Counted from the first letter of the stretch, positions 44,540 through 53,025 are shown. The stretch is 64,000 nucleotides of DNA from Streptomyces sp. S4.7 (GCF_010384365.1 NZ_CP048397.1:6014001-6078000); one strand, 5' to 3'. Program-made: numbers and translations. Notes: generated by a model from the letters alone, not told the origin.

Positions 44540-44660
44540 TGAGGTGCTGTTCGCCGTCGGAAGCGACGCCGACGTCGAGGCCGCCGGCGTCGCCTTCGGG
44601 GAAGCCGTACGCCGCGGCGCCCCTCTGCGCTTCGTGTGCGCCGCGCACCACCGGCCCTCC
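44540..44660 (+). pseudogene. Possible universal stress protein remnant
   Basis: The frame GEVLFAVGSDADVEAAGVAFGEAVRRGAPLRFV resembles the first strand and helix of UspA-type proteins (usually VVVGVDGS...AL.WA..EA..RGA.L). It lasts only about 40 residues before low-complexity sequence. USP genes are common in dormancy-type modules like the one that follows. Short length makes this a weak call. Confidence 0.3.
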
Positions 44661-44674
44661 GCGGCTGCCGGGCC

Positions 44675-44729
44675 GTACTCCACGGCTCCTGCCGCCGCGG
44701 TGGAGTACCCGTCAGACGCTGTACTCCAC
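44675..44729 (+). repeat. GTACTCCAC in three alternating copies upstream of the GAF kinase
   Basis: GTACTCCAC occurs at 44675-44683 and 44721-44729, and its exact complement at 44700-44708. The middle copy can pair with either flank (loops of 16 or 12 bases), giving two mutually exclusive hairpins. It lies 58-112 bp before the kinase start, in a leader or operator position. Confidence 0.75.
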
Positions 44730-44733
44730 GAGC

Positions 44734-44747
44734 GGGCCGAGGGGCCC
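44734..44747. promoter_or_regulatory. GGGCCG-type palindrome upstream of the GAF kinase
   Basis: GGGCCGAGGGGCCC; with flanking GC/GC the arms GCGGGCC and GGCCCGC pair. It resembles the boxes at 47114 and 48138 in the same module. Confidence 0.4.
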
Positions 44748-44786
44748 GCTAGTCTGAGTTCCGGTCCAGGCGGTGGAGGAGTAGCG

Positions 44787-46508
44787 GTGGCTGAGCGGGA
44801 CCCGTTCTCACAGATGCCGAAGATGCGGCTCGATGAGCTCCTGGACGAGCTGCAGGTCCGCATCGATGCCGCCCGAGGGACCAGGGACCGGGTCCACAGT
44901 CTGCTGGAGGCGGTCGTCTCGGTGGGCCGTGAGCTCGATCTCGCCCAGGTGCTGCGCCGGATTGTCGAGGCTGCCGCGGTTCTGGTCGATGCCCGCTACG
45001 CGGCTCTCGGGGTGATCGGGCCGGACGGCCGGCGGCTGTCGCAGTTCCTGACGGTCGGCCTCACGGACGAGTCGATCGAGTCGATCGGTCCGCTGCCCGC
45101 GGGCCACGGTCTGCTCGGTGAGCTGATACGCAATCCCGAACCGCTGCGGCTCACGGATCTGGCCGGGCACCCCGCCTCGTACGGTTTCCCGGCCCACCAC
45201 CCGCCGATGCGTACCTTCCTGGGAGTGCCGATCCGTGTGCGGGACCAGGTCTTCGGCAATCTGTACCTGACGGACAAGAGGGGCGGGCAGGACTTCGACA
45301 CCGAGGACGAAGGGGTCATTGCCACCCTGTCGGTGGCGGCGGGTGTGGCCATCGACAACGCCCGCCTGTACGAGGGGGTCAGGCGCCAGCAGAGGTGGCA
45401 GCGGGCGAACACGGAGATCACCAACAGTCTGTTCTCGGGCAGCCCGCGGGCGAAGGTGCTCGGTCTCATCGCCGGCCGGGCGGGAGACCTCACCGGTGCC
45501 GAGGTCGCCGACCTCTTTCTTCCCGTCCCCGGAACCGACAGCCTCGTCGTGGAACTTGCCGCCGGAGGCCGGGAGGAGGAGCGGCGGGGTCATGTTGTCC
45601 CGGTCGACGGCACCCTGCCCGGCGCCGCGTACCGCCGAGGTCTCCCTGTCTCGACGGCATGTCCGGCGGACGACGACCGCTTCACCGGGAAAACCGGCGA
45701 TCTCACCGGGCTGGGGCCCGCCGTCGCCGTTCCCCTGGGCACCGCGGAGCATCGTCTCGGGGTGCTGCTGCTGGTGAGACCGGCGGGGGAGCCGGTCTTC
45801 ACGGACAGTGAGATCGATCCGCTGCTCGTTTTCGCCGGACAGGCCGCCGTCGCCCTGGAGCTGGCCGAACGGCGCCGTGACACCGAGCAGTTGGCGCTGC
45901 TGGAGGACCGCGACCGTATCGCACGTGATCTGCACGATCTGGCCATCCAGCGGCTCTTCGCCACGGGGATGACCCTGCAGAGCGCCGCCCGGCTGGTGGA
46001 TCACGCCGGGGCCGCCGAGCGGCTGAACCGGGCCGTCGGCGACCTGGACGAGACGATCAAAATCATCCGCAGTACGATCTTCGGCCTGCGCGTCAGGGAC
46101 GAGGAGGCCGGGCGCAGCCTGCGGGCCCGGGCCGCGCGCACGGCCGGTGAAGCGGCATCGGTCCTTGGATATCCGCCCCGTCTGAGCATGGAAGGTCTCC
46201 TCGACACCGACGTGCCGCCGCCGGTCGCCGACCACGTCCACGCCGCGCTGGGCGAGCTGTTGAGCAACGCCGCACGCCACGCACACGCCACGCGGGTCGG
46301 GATAGACCTGCGGGCCACCACCGACGAGGTCGTCCTCACCGTCACCGACAACGGCCGCGGCATGGGGAGCGAGGAACGACGCAGCGGTCTGCGGAATCTG
46401 TCCGAGCGAGCCCTGGGCGCCGGAGGAGCCTTCACGATCGAGACGCCGGACGCCGGCGGCAGCCGGTTCGTCTGGCGCGCCCCCCTGCTCCAGCGGGAAC
46501 GCCACTGA
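44787..46508 (+). CDS. DevS/DosS-like sensor histidine kinase with two GAF domains
   Basis: 573 residues from GTG 44787 with GGAGGAG upstream. GAF 1 spans about 55-195 (ARYAALGVIGPDGRRLSQFLTVG, FLGVPIRVRDQVFGNLYLTDKRGG), GAF 2 about 220-365, HisKA_3 about 370-435 with the phosphoacceptor His383 in RIARDLHDLAIQRLFATGM, and the ATPase domain to the end (LSNAARHAHA, DNGRGM, SGLRNLSERA). The arrangement is that of mycobacterial DosS/DosT and Streptomyces OsdK, which sense O2/NO/redox through heme or flavin in GAF 1. A DevR-like regulator lies 0.8 kb downstream. Cytosolic. Confidence 0.9.
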   Translation: MAERDPFSQMPKMRLDELLDELQVRIDAARGTRDRVHSLLEAVVSVGRELDLAQVLRRIVEAAAVLVDARYAALGVIGPDGRRLSQFLTVGLTDESIESIGPLPAGHGLLGELIRNPEPLRLTDLAGHPASYGFPAHHPPMRTFLGVPIRVRDQVFGNLYLTDKRGGQDFDTEDEGVIATLSVAAGVAIDNARLYEGVRRQQRWQRANTEITNSLFSGSPRAKVLGLIAGRAGDLTGAEVADLFLPVPGTDSLVVELAAGGREEERRGHVVPVDGTLPGAAYRRGLPVSTACPADDDRFTGKTGDLTGLGPAVAVPLGTAEHRLGVLLLVRPAGEPVFTDSEIDPLLVFAGQAAVALELAERRRDTEQLALLEDRDRIARDLHDLAIQRLFATGMTLQSAARLVDHAGAAERLNRAVGDLDETIKIIRSTIFGLRVRDEEAGRSLRARAARTAGEAASVLGYPPRLSMEGLLDTDVPPPVADHVHAALGELLSNAARHAHATRVGIDLRATTDEVVLTVTDNGRGMGSEERRSGLRNLSERALGAGGAFTIETPDAGGSRFVWRAPLLQRERH

Positions 46509-46509
46509 C

Positions 46510-46533
46510 CACCGGCCCCCGCTGCGGCCGGTG
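46510..46533. terminator. Bidirectional hairpin between kinase and flavin-binding-fold gene
   Basis: Perfect 8-bp arms CACCGGCC (46510-46517) and GGCCGGTG (46526-46533), set between two convergent stops 32 bp apart. Confidence 0.7.
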
Positions 46534-46540
46534 TCCGAGT

Positions 46541-47026
46541 TCAGCCGGCCGTCGGGGGGCCTGCCGCAGGCGTGAGCCGGAACCCGGTGACCAGCTCGGG
46601 CCGGATGCGCAGCACATCGGTCATCGCCCGGTCCACCCATGGACGGAGAAGATCCCGGTAGCGGCCGAGGTCGGCGGGGTCCTCCACGGGGCGCGCGTAT
46701 CCCGTGACGACCACGCTCCAGCCGACGTGCAGGTCAAGGTCGATGGCATCCGCCTCGTACGCCACGACGGCCCCGGGACTGCCGCGCGGAGCGGTCAGGG
46801 ACGCGAGCGCGGAACCGTCGCCCAGCCGGACGATGATGTCCTCCCCGTCCAGCAGATGGTTCAGCGGACGGATCGCCGGCAGAGCCTGTTGGGTGAACAC
46901 CAGGCGGCCGAGAGGGACGGAGCGCAGGAGATTCAGTGCGTCACCACGGTCCAGCGCTTCCATGAGCCGGGGCACCCGCGTGTCCCCGGCGCCCGGCGAC
47001 GGCCCCGCGATCCGCTCGCTCATCAT
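46541..47026 (-). CDS. Pyridoxamine-phosphate-oxidase-fold (PPOX) protein
   Basis: 161 residues from ATG 47026 (a second ATG follows directly). Split-barrel flavin family: LLRSVPLGRLVFTQQALPAIRPLNHLLDGEDIIVR, then VVAYEADAIDLDLHVGWSVVVTGYARPVED and DLLRPWVD. Proteins like this, often F420- or FMN-dependent, belong to mycobacterial and Streptomyces hypoxia/dormancy regulons. It is divergent from the DevR-like regulator and convergent with the GAF kinase. Confidence 0.83.
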   Translation of the reverse strand: MMSERIAGPSPGAGDTRVPRLMEALDRGDALNLLRSVPLGRLVFTQQALPAIRPLNHLLDGEDIIVRLGDGSALASLTAPRGSPGAVVAYEADAIDLDLHVGWSVVVTGYARPVEDPADLGRYRDLLRPWVDRAMTDVLRIRPELVTGFRLTPAAGPPTAG

Positions 47027-47113
47027 CCACAACCTTTGCTCTTGCCCTGCCCTGTCCGGGCACGCACGCGCCCGCCGGACAACCAGCGTCCCCTCGGCAC
47101 CGTGCCGGTGCCA

Positions 47114-47127
47114 GGGCCGAACGGTCC
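47114..47127. promoter_or_regulatory. GGGCCG-type palindrome in the PPOX/DevR divergent region
   Basis: GGGCCGAACGGTCC is an imperfect 14-bp palindrome closely matching GGGCCGTTCGGCCC at 48138. It lies 87 bp upstream of the PPOX start and about 195 bp upstream of the regulator. Candidate box for the DevR-like regulator of this module. Confidence 0.5.
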
Positions 47128-47322
47128 ACGCCAGGCTGCTGTTTCGCATCCCGTGGTGAGGTACGCGGGTGCCGGCGGGCTGCCGGACGGTACGCGACGG
47201 CGGCCCCGCACGCCGCGATCGCAGGGAGCGCCCGGCCGGCCGTGGATTTCGGCACCCTCTGCGGCGAGGATGCACGGGAAGGGCGATGATGACGGAGCCC
47301 GGAGGGCCGAGGGGGAGTGGCG

Positions 47323-48015
47323 ATGACGGACAGTGAGAGCGACACAGGATCGACAGTGCCGGTGAGCGTTTTCCTGCTGGACGACCATGAAGTGGTTCGC
47401 CGGGGTGTACGCGATCTCCTCGACGCCGAACCCGATCTGACGGTCGTGGGGGAAGCGTCGACGGCCGAGCAGGCCCTGGTCCGTATCCCCGCGCTGCGCC
47501 CGCGGGTGGCCGTGCTCGACGTACGGCTGGGTGACGGCGACGGGGTGGCGGTGTGCAGGGAACTGCGGTCACGCATGCCGGAGCTGGCCTGTCTGATGCT
47601 CACCTCGTTCGACGACGAGGAAGCGCTGCTCGACGCGATCATGGCCGGGGCGTCGGGCTACGTCCTGAAGCAGATCACCGGCACCGACCTGATCACCGCG
47701 GTCCGTACCGTCGCCTCGGGGCAGTCCATGCTCGACCCCGGCACCACCTCACGCGTCATGGCACGGCTGCGCGGTGGGACGGAATCCGAGCGGCAGCCGC
47801 ACGGGCTGGCGGACCTGACCGAGCGCGAGCGGGAAATCCTCACGCTCGTGGGAGAGGGGCTGACGAACCGGGAGATCGGCAAACGCCTCTACCTGGCGGA
47901 GAAGACGGTGAAGAACAACATCTCGCGGCTGCTCGCCAAACTGGGCGTCGAACGCCGGGTCCAGGCCGCCGTCCTCGCCACCGAGGCGAAGGCCGCGCGC
48001 GACCAGCACCGGTAG
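47323..48015 (+). CDS. DevR/NarL-family response regulator
   Basis: 230 residues from ATG 47323, with GGGGAG 7 bp upstream. Receiver domain residues 9-125 with phosphoacceptor Asp66 in VAVLDVRLGDGDG, MLTSFDD and the lysine of GYVLKQ. LuxR-type DNA-binding domain about 155-215 (LTEREREILTLVGEGLTNREIGKRLYLAEKTVKNNISRLLAKLGV), nearly the DosR recognition helix sequence. It should be phosphorylated by the GAF kinase encoded upstream. Confidence 0.93.
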   Translation: MTDSESDTGSTVPVSVFLLDDHEVVRRGVRDLLDAEPDLTVVGEASTAEQALVRIPALRPRVAVLDVRLGDGDGVAVCRELRSRMPELACLMLTSFDDEEALLDAIMAGASGYVLKQITGTDLITAVRTVASGQSMLDPGTTSRVMARLRGGTESERQPHGLADLTEREREILTLVGEGLTNREIGKRLYLAEKTVKNNISRLLAKLGVERRVQAAVLATEAKAARDQHR

Positions 48016-48135
48016 CGGGACCAACGCCGCCCGGTTCCGTGTCGTTCTCCGGCGTCCCGGACACGGTGCGTCGCGGTGCCCGGCCGGACCGCCGAGGCGA
48101 CTGCCGGTCCCCGGCATCTCAACGGCCTGGAGGGT

Positions 48136-48153
48136 GAGGGCCGTTCGGCCCTC
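48136..48153. promoter_or_regulatory. 18-bp perfect palindrome upstream of the DoxX-like gene
   Basis: GAGGGCCGTTCGGCCCTC, symmetrical apart from the central TT. It is 102 bp before the DoxX-like start and 120 bp after the regulator stop. It could fold as a terminator, but its match to 47114-47127 favours an operator. Confidence 0.5.
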
Positions 48154-48255
48154 CGATGAGGGCCGCTCGCCGCTGTGAGCCGCCCCTGGACGGCGGGATA
48201 TTGAGTGTGCAAGCAGCAGGCACACCGTATCCACCGTCCCGAAGGGGTCAACACC

Positions 48256-48870
48256 ATGGCAGTTCACGAGGGTTCGCACCGGCCCGTGACCTCACGGCCC
48301 GGACACACGCGGCCGGCCCCGGGCACCGCGGACGCCGCCCGGACCGAAACCGGTGTCCTCCTCGCGAGGACCTTGGCCGTCGTGCGGCTGGTCCTCGGCG
48401 GGGTCTTCCTCTGGGCGTTCGGTGACAAGGCGTTCGGCTGGGGATACGCGACTCCCGGCGGCGCGGCCTGGACCGACGGAGGCTCACCGACCAAGGGATT
48501 CCTGAGCGGCGTCTCCGCAGGCCCGTTCGAGTCCACCTTCCACACATGGGCAGGCCAGGGCTGGGTGGACTGGCTGTTCATGCTCGGCCTCCTCTCGATC
48601 GGCGTGGCCCTGGTCGCGGGGTTCGCACTGCGGTTCGCCGCGGCGGCGGGCACGCTGATGATGAGCCTGATGTGGCTCGCGGAGTGGCCGCCCGCCAGAC
48701 ACCTGTCCGACGGTGCGCCCAGCATGTCGAGCAACCCCCTGCTCGACTACCACATCGTGTACGCCGTGGTCCTGATCGTGCTCGCCGTCGCCTACGCCGG
48801 CCGGACCTGGGGGCTGAGCGCGCTGTGGGAACGGCTCCCGGTCGTCAACCGCAACCGCTGGTTCCACTGA
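48256..48870 (+). CDS. DoxX-family membrane protein
   Basis: 204 residues from ATG 48256 with GAAGGGG upstream. Four membrane spans: about 40-60, 100-120, 125-145 and 170-190. The pattern VRLVLGGVFLWAFGDKAFGWGYATP and GWVDWLFMLGLLSIGVALVAGFALRFAAAAGTLMMSLMWLAEWP fits DoxX/thiosulfate-quinone-oxidoreductase-like proteins, which help manage sulfur redox or oxidative stress. It lies in the dormancy-type module and has a shared palindrome upstream. Confidence 0.82.
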   Translation: MAVHEGSHRPVTSRPGHTRPAPGTADAARTETGVLLARTLAVVRLVLGGVFLWAFGDKAFGWGYATPGGAAWTDGGSPTKGFLSGVSAGPFESTFHTWAGQGWVDWLFMLGLLSIGVALVAGFALRFAAAAGTLMMSLMWLAEWPPARHLSDGAPSMSSNPLLDYHIVYAVVLIVLAVAYAGRTWGLSALWERLPVVNRNRWFH

Positions 48871-49171
48871 TGAGCCGCCGGTCCGGGACACGGTCGCCGT
48901 GTCCCGGACCGGTATCACGTCACCGCGAACCACGGAGCGCTGTCCGGTCGCCTCGGCAGGAACCTCTCTGCCGGGGCGACCGCCGCGTCCGGGCCAATGT
49001 CGCCCTCCCGTCCCGTGGCGGCCGGCACTTGTATACGTCGCGCAGGTGCGGCCGGGTCCTGGGGCCGACTTGGCCGTCGACGTCCAGGACCTTCCTGCCG
49101 CGGAGTTCGCCGATCCCGGCTCGGTACCTCTTCGCGGTCGCCCGGGAGTCAGGTCACCGCCCGGAGCGCGC
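48871..49171. other. Intergenic region, no gene seen
   Basis: About 300 bp between the DoxX-like gene and a convergent unknown gene. No recognisable product, repeat or RNA. Confidence 0.4.
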
Positions 49172-49840
49172 TCAGGCGTGAACGATCTTGGGGAAGGCCT
49201 TGTCCGTCTCGACGTAGTACTTGCGGACCAGCGGGCCGAATGCGTCCTGCGCGTCGCCGAGGATCATGGCCTTGACGACCTGGACGCTCTTCGCGTCATC
49301 GAACCTCTGCGCCCTCGCCTCGGTGCCACCGAGGACCAACGGTTTCCACTTCGCCCGGGACTCCGCCGTGGCGCTGACGTCCGGGTCGAAGCCCAGATAG
49401 TAGCGGCGACCGGCGGGCTCCTGCCCGACGGCCAAGAAGACGATCACATGAAAACCGGTGTTGAGCTGGTTGTTGAACTTGCTCTCGCCCCCGCCCACGT
49501 GTCCGGTCGAACCCTTGATGATCACGGCACGGTCGCCCTTCACGGCTTCGTCGACAGCGGCCCATCTGCCTTCGATCTCCAACGGCACCGAGAGATCCGA
49601 GGATCCGTACGGTCCCCCTGCCCCAGGGCTCAACTGAGCGCCGACCCTTTGAGCGCGCACCTGGCAGTCGTTGTCCATCATTCCCAGGAACATGGAATCG
49701 GTCGGCATCTGCAACCAGAACTTGAGGCGATCGAGGACGGGGCCCGCCGTCGCATCCACCGCCTGCGATATTCGAGTTCTGATGTCCTGGATCGTCGGTG
49801 CGGTCAGGTCGGCGGTTTGAACGGACGCCTGCTCGATCAT
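49172..49840 (-). CDS. Protein of unknown function
   Basis: 222 residues from ATG 49840 with a GGGGGA site upstream. No signal peptide and no membrane span. Recognisable stretches are LDRLKFWLQMPTDSMFLGMMDNDC near 38-62, EIEGRWAAVDEAVKGDRAVIIKGSTGHVGGGESKFNNQLNTGFHVIVFLAVG near 88-140, then YYLGFDPDVSATAESRAKW. The HVGGGESKFNNQLNTGFH segment is strongly patterned and could be an active site or ligand loop, but I know no family with it. No operon partners. Confidence 0.6.
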   Translation of the reverse strand: MIEQASVQTADLTAPTIQDIRTRISQAVDATAGPVLDRLKFWLQMPTDSMFLGMMDNDCQVRAQRVGAQLSPGAGGPYGSSDLSVPLEIEGRWAAVDEAVKGDRAVIIKGSTGHVGGGESKFNNQLNTGFHVIVFLAVGQEPAGRRYYLGFDPDVSATAESRAKWKPLVLGGTEARAQRFDDAKSVQVVKAMILGDAQDAFGPLVRKYYVETDKAFPKIVHA

Positions 49841-50131
49841 GAGAGATCCCCCCTATTTGACTCCCTTGTTCCACTATGGCGTACGGAACGTGCCTCCGGC
49901 AGAGCGGAGAGTGAAAGAGCGGGGCGGGCGCCCTCAGGGCGCCCGGTCGGCGTGCGGTGTTCCCGGGTCGGCTGCATCGGCAGCTCGGGTTCAGGCCCGC
50001 CGGCGGCGCACGATCAGGAGCGCGCCCGCGCCTTGTTGCCGACCTGCGCCTTGCCCGCGGGCCCCGGCGGTTGGGATCGTGGTCCCATCGGCGATACACA
50101 CTCGCGCGGGGTTGTGCTCGCGGCTCGCAGG
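49841..50131. other. Intergenic region, no gene seen
   Basis: Nearly 300 bp between the divergent starts of the unknown 222-residue protein and a small membrane protein. Nothing beyond likely promoters. Confidence 0.35.
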
Positions 50132-50362
50132 ATGTTCTGGTCCGGGATACCGCTGTTCGGTCTCGGTCTGGCCGTCGCGTGGGTTGCGGACGGGAGGTTG
50201 GTGACGTGGGAGTGCGAATCGACGGGATGCCGGCGCACGACCAGCGCCGGCTGGGAAGCCATCCAGATCGGGGCCCTCACGACTCTCGTGCTCGGGGTCG
50301 CGCTCACGGCGGCCGGTTTCCTGATGATCACGCTCCGCCGGCCGCGTAGCGGGTCGTCCTGA
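50132..50362 (+). CDS. Small two-span membrane protein
   Basis: 76 residues from ATG 50132; GTG 50114 is an in-frame alternative and neither has a good ribosome site. Two membrane spans, about residues 3-20 and 45-67 (ALTTLVLGVALTAAGFLMI), with a short loop containing CESTGC and a basic tail. No family recognised. The call rests on the clear two-span pattern and codon use. Confidence 0.45.
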   Translation: MFWSGIPLFGLGLAVAWVADGRLVTWECESTGCRRTTSAGWEAIQIGALTTLVLGVALTAAGFLMITLRRPRSGSS

Positions 50363-50391
50363 ACGGGTTGGTCCGCACAGTTCCTCACCTG

Positions 50392-50433
50392 ACGTCGGCA
50401 CCCAGAACCTGGTGGTGGTCCGGGTGCCGACGT
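50392..50433. terminator. Strong hairpin between convergent genes
   Basis: Perfect 12-bp arms at 50392-50403 (ACGTCGGCACCC) and 50422-50433, 18-base loop. It lies between the small membrane protein and the convergent protease. Confidence 0.65.
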
Positions 50434-50530
50434 TCGTACGTACCTCCGGCGGGCTCACGGCGAACCGTCCGCGCCGGTACGAAGGGCCGGGTCCGGCCCC
50501 TGCGACCGGTGCTCGCCGGGCGAGGTCGGA

Positions 50531-51469
50531 TCAGGTGAGGACGGCGCCGTAGGCGGTGAGGATCTCGTTGATCGGCTGGACGAAGGATGTGCCGCCCGAG
50601 GTGCAGTTGCCGGAGCCGCCCGAGAGCACCCCGACGGCCAGCCCTGTCGTGCCGTCCCCGGTGAGGATGAACACCGGGGCGCCGCTGTCGCCCGGCTCGG
50701 AGCAGAGGGCGGTGCGGATGAGTCCGCTGACGATCACGTTCCCGCCGTAGTTGACGGTCACGTTGAGACCGGTGATGCCGCCGCTGTGGCAGCCGGTGGT
50801 GCTGCCGGCCAGCGAGACCGTCTGGCCGTTGGCGGGGTTCGCAGGGCCGGTGATGTCGATGATCGTGCCGTTGCAGTTGACCGTTCCGGGCCGGGGCACC
50901 GCGGGATTGGCGTATCGGACGATGCCGTAGTCGTTGCCCGGGAAGCTGCTTCCCGCGGTCGGGCCGACGGGCGTGGTGAACGATGAGTTCGTGTACCAGG
51001 TGGAGACGCTCTGGGTGCAGTGGCCCGCGGTCACGAAGTAGTCGCCGCCGCCGGCCCGTACGTTGAAGCCGGCGGTGCAGCGGGCGGCGTTGCCCCAGAC
51101 CGGCTCGCCGCCCTGGAGATGAGGCCGGAAGATGCCGGCGGTGCGCTCGAAGGTCAAGGCGTTGGCCCGCGCGCCCGCGCTGTTGCGCAGCTCCGCCATG
51201 TCGGCGGCCGACACGCGCTCGTCCACCGTGACCACAACGGTGCCGGTCGCCGGGTCGACGCCCCAGGCCGTGCCGGCGATGTCGGCGTTCCGGACGGCGT
51301 CGCCCGCGGCTGCGAGCTCGGTGGCGCCGAACGTCCGCGGCTGGGCCTGCGCCGCCTGTGGGCCGACCGGCCCCAGTGCGGCCGACAGAGCGAGCACGGC
51401 CAGGGCGGTCGCGGGCCGCCGGCAGCGTTGAACGGTTCGTCTGAGGGGGTTGGTGCGCTCGGTGCTCAC
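50531..51469 (-). CDS. Streptogrisin-like secreted serine protease (S1E) with pro-region
   Basis: 312 residues from GTG 51469 with GGAGGAA upstream. Signal peptide to about AQAQP (residue 43), a pro-region of about 75 residues (TGTVVVTVDERVSAADMAEL), then the chymotrypsin-fold protease: catalytic His in FVTAGHC, Asp in NDYGIVRY, Ser in CSEPGDSGAPVF. Disulfide cysteines flank His (CTAGF...GHC) and Ser. The pro-region is shorter than in alpha-lytic protease and like that of Streptomyces griseus proteases A/B. Self-processing outside the cell is expected. Confidence 0.92.
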   Translation of the reverse strand: MSTERTNPLRRTVQRCRRPATALAVLALSAALGPVGPQAAQAQPRTFGATELAAAGDAVRNADIAGTAWGVDPATGTVVVTVDERVSAADMAELRNSAGARANALTFERTAGIFRPHLQGGEPVWGNAARCTAGFNVRAGGGDYFVTAGHCTQSVSTWYTNSSFTTPVGPTAGSSFPGNDYGIVRYANPAVPRPGTVNCNGTIIDITGPANPANGQTVSLAGSTTGCHSGGITGLNVTVNYGGNVIVSGLIRTALCSEPGDSGAPVFILTGDGTTGLAVGVLSGGSGNCTSGGTSFVQPINEILTAYGAVLT

Positions 51470-51734
51470 GTCTTCCTCCAGCGAGGAGTCGGGAACCGGG
51501 TGAGACGTACCGGGTAATAGCGGCATGTCCCTGACAAGTGGCATTCTCTCATCGCATCCGGCGTCACCAAGGCCGTCTTCAGGCCACCTGTCGACCGACC
51601 GACCCACCTGCCGCCGACCGCCGCTTCCCGGAGCTCACCCGGCGCGGCTCCCGCGTGGGGTGCTCCGCCAACCGCATCCTTCGACGTGGGCGCGGAGCGG
51701 TGCCGGACCCGACCGCGCCGGGAGGTGAAACGGC

Positions 51735-52268
51735 ATGCCTGATCACGAGAGCGACGAGAGCGTTGCGGGGCGAGGGCGAACCGGCGCACATGATCGCGGG
51801 CGGGGTGACGAGACCCCGGAGGAGCGCGCCGACCGGCGCTGGGCCGATCTGCTCCAGGAGTTGAGGGTCGCCCAGACAGGGGTCCTGATCCTTTTCGGAT
51901 TCCTGCTCACCGTCGTCTTCCAGCAGCGCTTCACCGACCTCTCGGACACCGACCGGCACATCTGCACCGTGACCGTGGTCCTGGGCGCTGCCACCGTCGG
52001 GGCCCTGGTGGGACCGGTGGCGCCGCATCGCCTTCTCGCGGGCCGACGGCTCAAGCCGGAGACGGTGATCCTGGCCTCCCGCCTGACCGTGCTCGGACTC
52101 CTCCTCCTGTGCACCATGGCATCGTCGCTGCTCCTGGTGCTGCGGCTGGCGGTCCAGGACCCCTGGGCCGCGGCGCTGGTCGGTGCGTTGGCCGCCTGGT
52201 TCCTGCTCTGCTGGTTCGTGGCCCCGCTCTGGGCGCGCCACCGGGGCAACCCCGCGGACGACGACTGA
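51735..52268 (+). CDS. DUF6328 family membrane protein
   Basis: 177 residues. A charged N-terminus of about 40 residues is followed by ELRVAQTGVLILFGFLLTVVFQQRF, the family hallmark, and three more spans to LLCWFVAPLW. Function unknown. GGAGGTG lies before the ATG. It lies divergent from the protease gene. Confidence 0.8.
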   Translation: MPDHESDESVAGRGRTGAHDRGRGDETPEERADRRWADLLQELRVAQTGVLILFGFLLTVVFQQRFTDLSDTDRHICTVTVVLGAATVGALVGPVAPHRLLAGRRLKPETVILASRLTVLGLLLLCTMASSLLLVLRLAVQDPWAAALVGALAAWFLLCWFVAPLWARHRGNPADDD

Positions 52269-52320
52269 GTGCCGGCCCCGGGCTCTCGGTTTCGGGCTCC
52301 TCACCCGCCCCGCGGGCGGC

Positions 52321-52983
52321 TCACCTGGTGTTGTCGTGGCGGAGGTGGTCGGTGTGGCGCGTGATGGCGTCGACGCGGTCGGCCAGGTCGGGGTGGCTTG
52401 TTTCGAGGTGGGGCCGGGCCGCCGTGAGGGGGGCCACGAGGGCGGCCGGGTCGTTGTCGGCGAGGGCGGTGGCGAGGAGGGTCAGTCGTGCCCGGGCGTG
52501 CGGGGGGAGTCCGGTGAGGGCGGTGATCTGGCCGGCGAGCTGTCGCAGGTCGGAGGAGTTGTCGCGGGCCCAGTGGCTGACGCTGCGGTCGCCGGCCCGG
52601 CGGTCGCGGGTGGCCTGCACGCGTTGCTCTCCCGTAGCGCCCGGAGCACCGGGCCGTACGCGCAGATAGCGGCGTTCGGCCGCTTGGCGGCTCGCGACGC
52701 CGAGAGGGCCGGCGAGATCGGCCCAGCTGGCCCCGGCCTCCCGCGCGGCTTCGATCAGGCCGGGTTCCCAGGCGGCGAGACGTTCGCGTACCTCACGGAG
52801 CAGGAGCAGCGCGGCCAGCGCCTGTTCGCTGCTGGCGCCGGCGTTCTCCCCCGGTGGGCCTTCGGGGGTCTGTGCGGTCTGTACGGCTTCGTCGATCGCG
52901 TTCAGGGCCGCCGACGCGGCGAGGAACGTGGCCGGGGTGGGGGTGGACCGGGGGCGTGGGGAGGGCTGGTCTGCTGCGGGCAC
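52321..52983 (-). CDS. rheA: RheA-type repressor of hsp18
   Basis: 220 residues from GTG 52983, where GAAGGAG is spaced by 5 bp (a GTG two codons upstream would sit on the ribosome site). The N-terminal half has a helical region with a possible helix-turn-helix (ASWADLAGPLGVASRQAAERRYLRVRP). Size, divergent position next to hsp18 and the exact operator between them match RheA of Streptomyces albus, a repressor whose DNA binding is lost at high temperature. The identification leans on context and the operator. Confidence 0.8.
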   Translation of the reverse strand: MPAADQPSPRPRSTPTPATFLAASAALNAIDEAVQTAQTPEGPPGENAGASSEQALAALLLLREVRERLAAWEPGLIEAAREAGASWADLAGPLGVASRQAAERRYLRVRPGAPGATGEQRVQATRDRRAGDRSVSHWARDNSSDLRQLAGQITALTGLPPHARARLTLLATALADNDPAALVAPLTAARPHLETSHPDLADRVDAITRHTDHLRHDNTR

Positions 52984-53025
52984 GGTCACTCCTTCGTCAT
53001 GTCACCCTTTCGACGACATCGCAGT

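Noticed and set aside
48136..48153. Simple terminator of the response-regulator gene
   Set aside because: Possible, but the centre allows almost no loop and the same core recurs at 47114 in a promoter region, so an operator is preferred.
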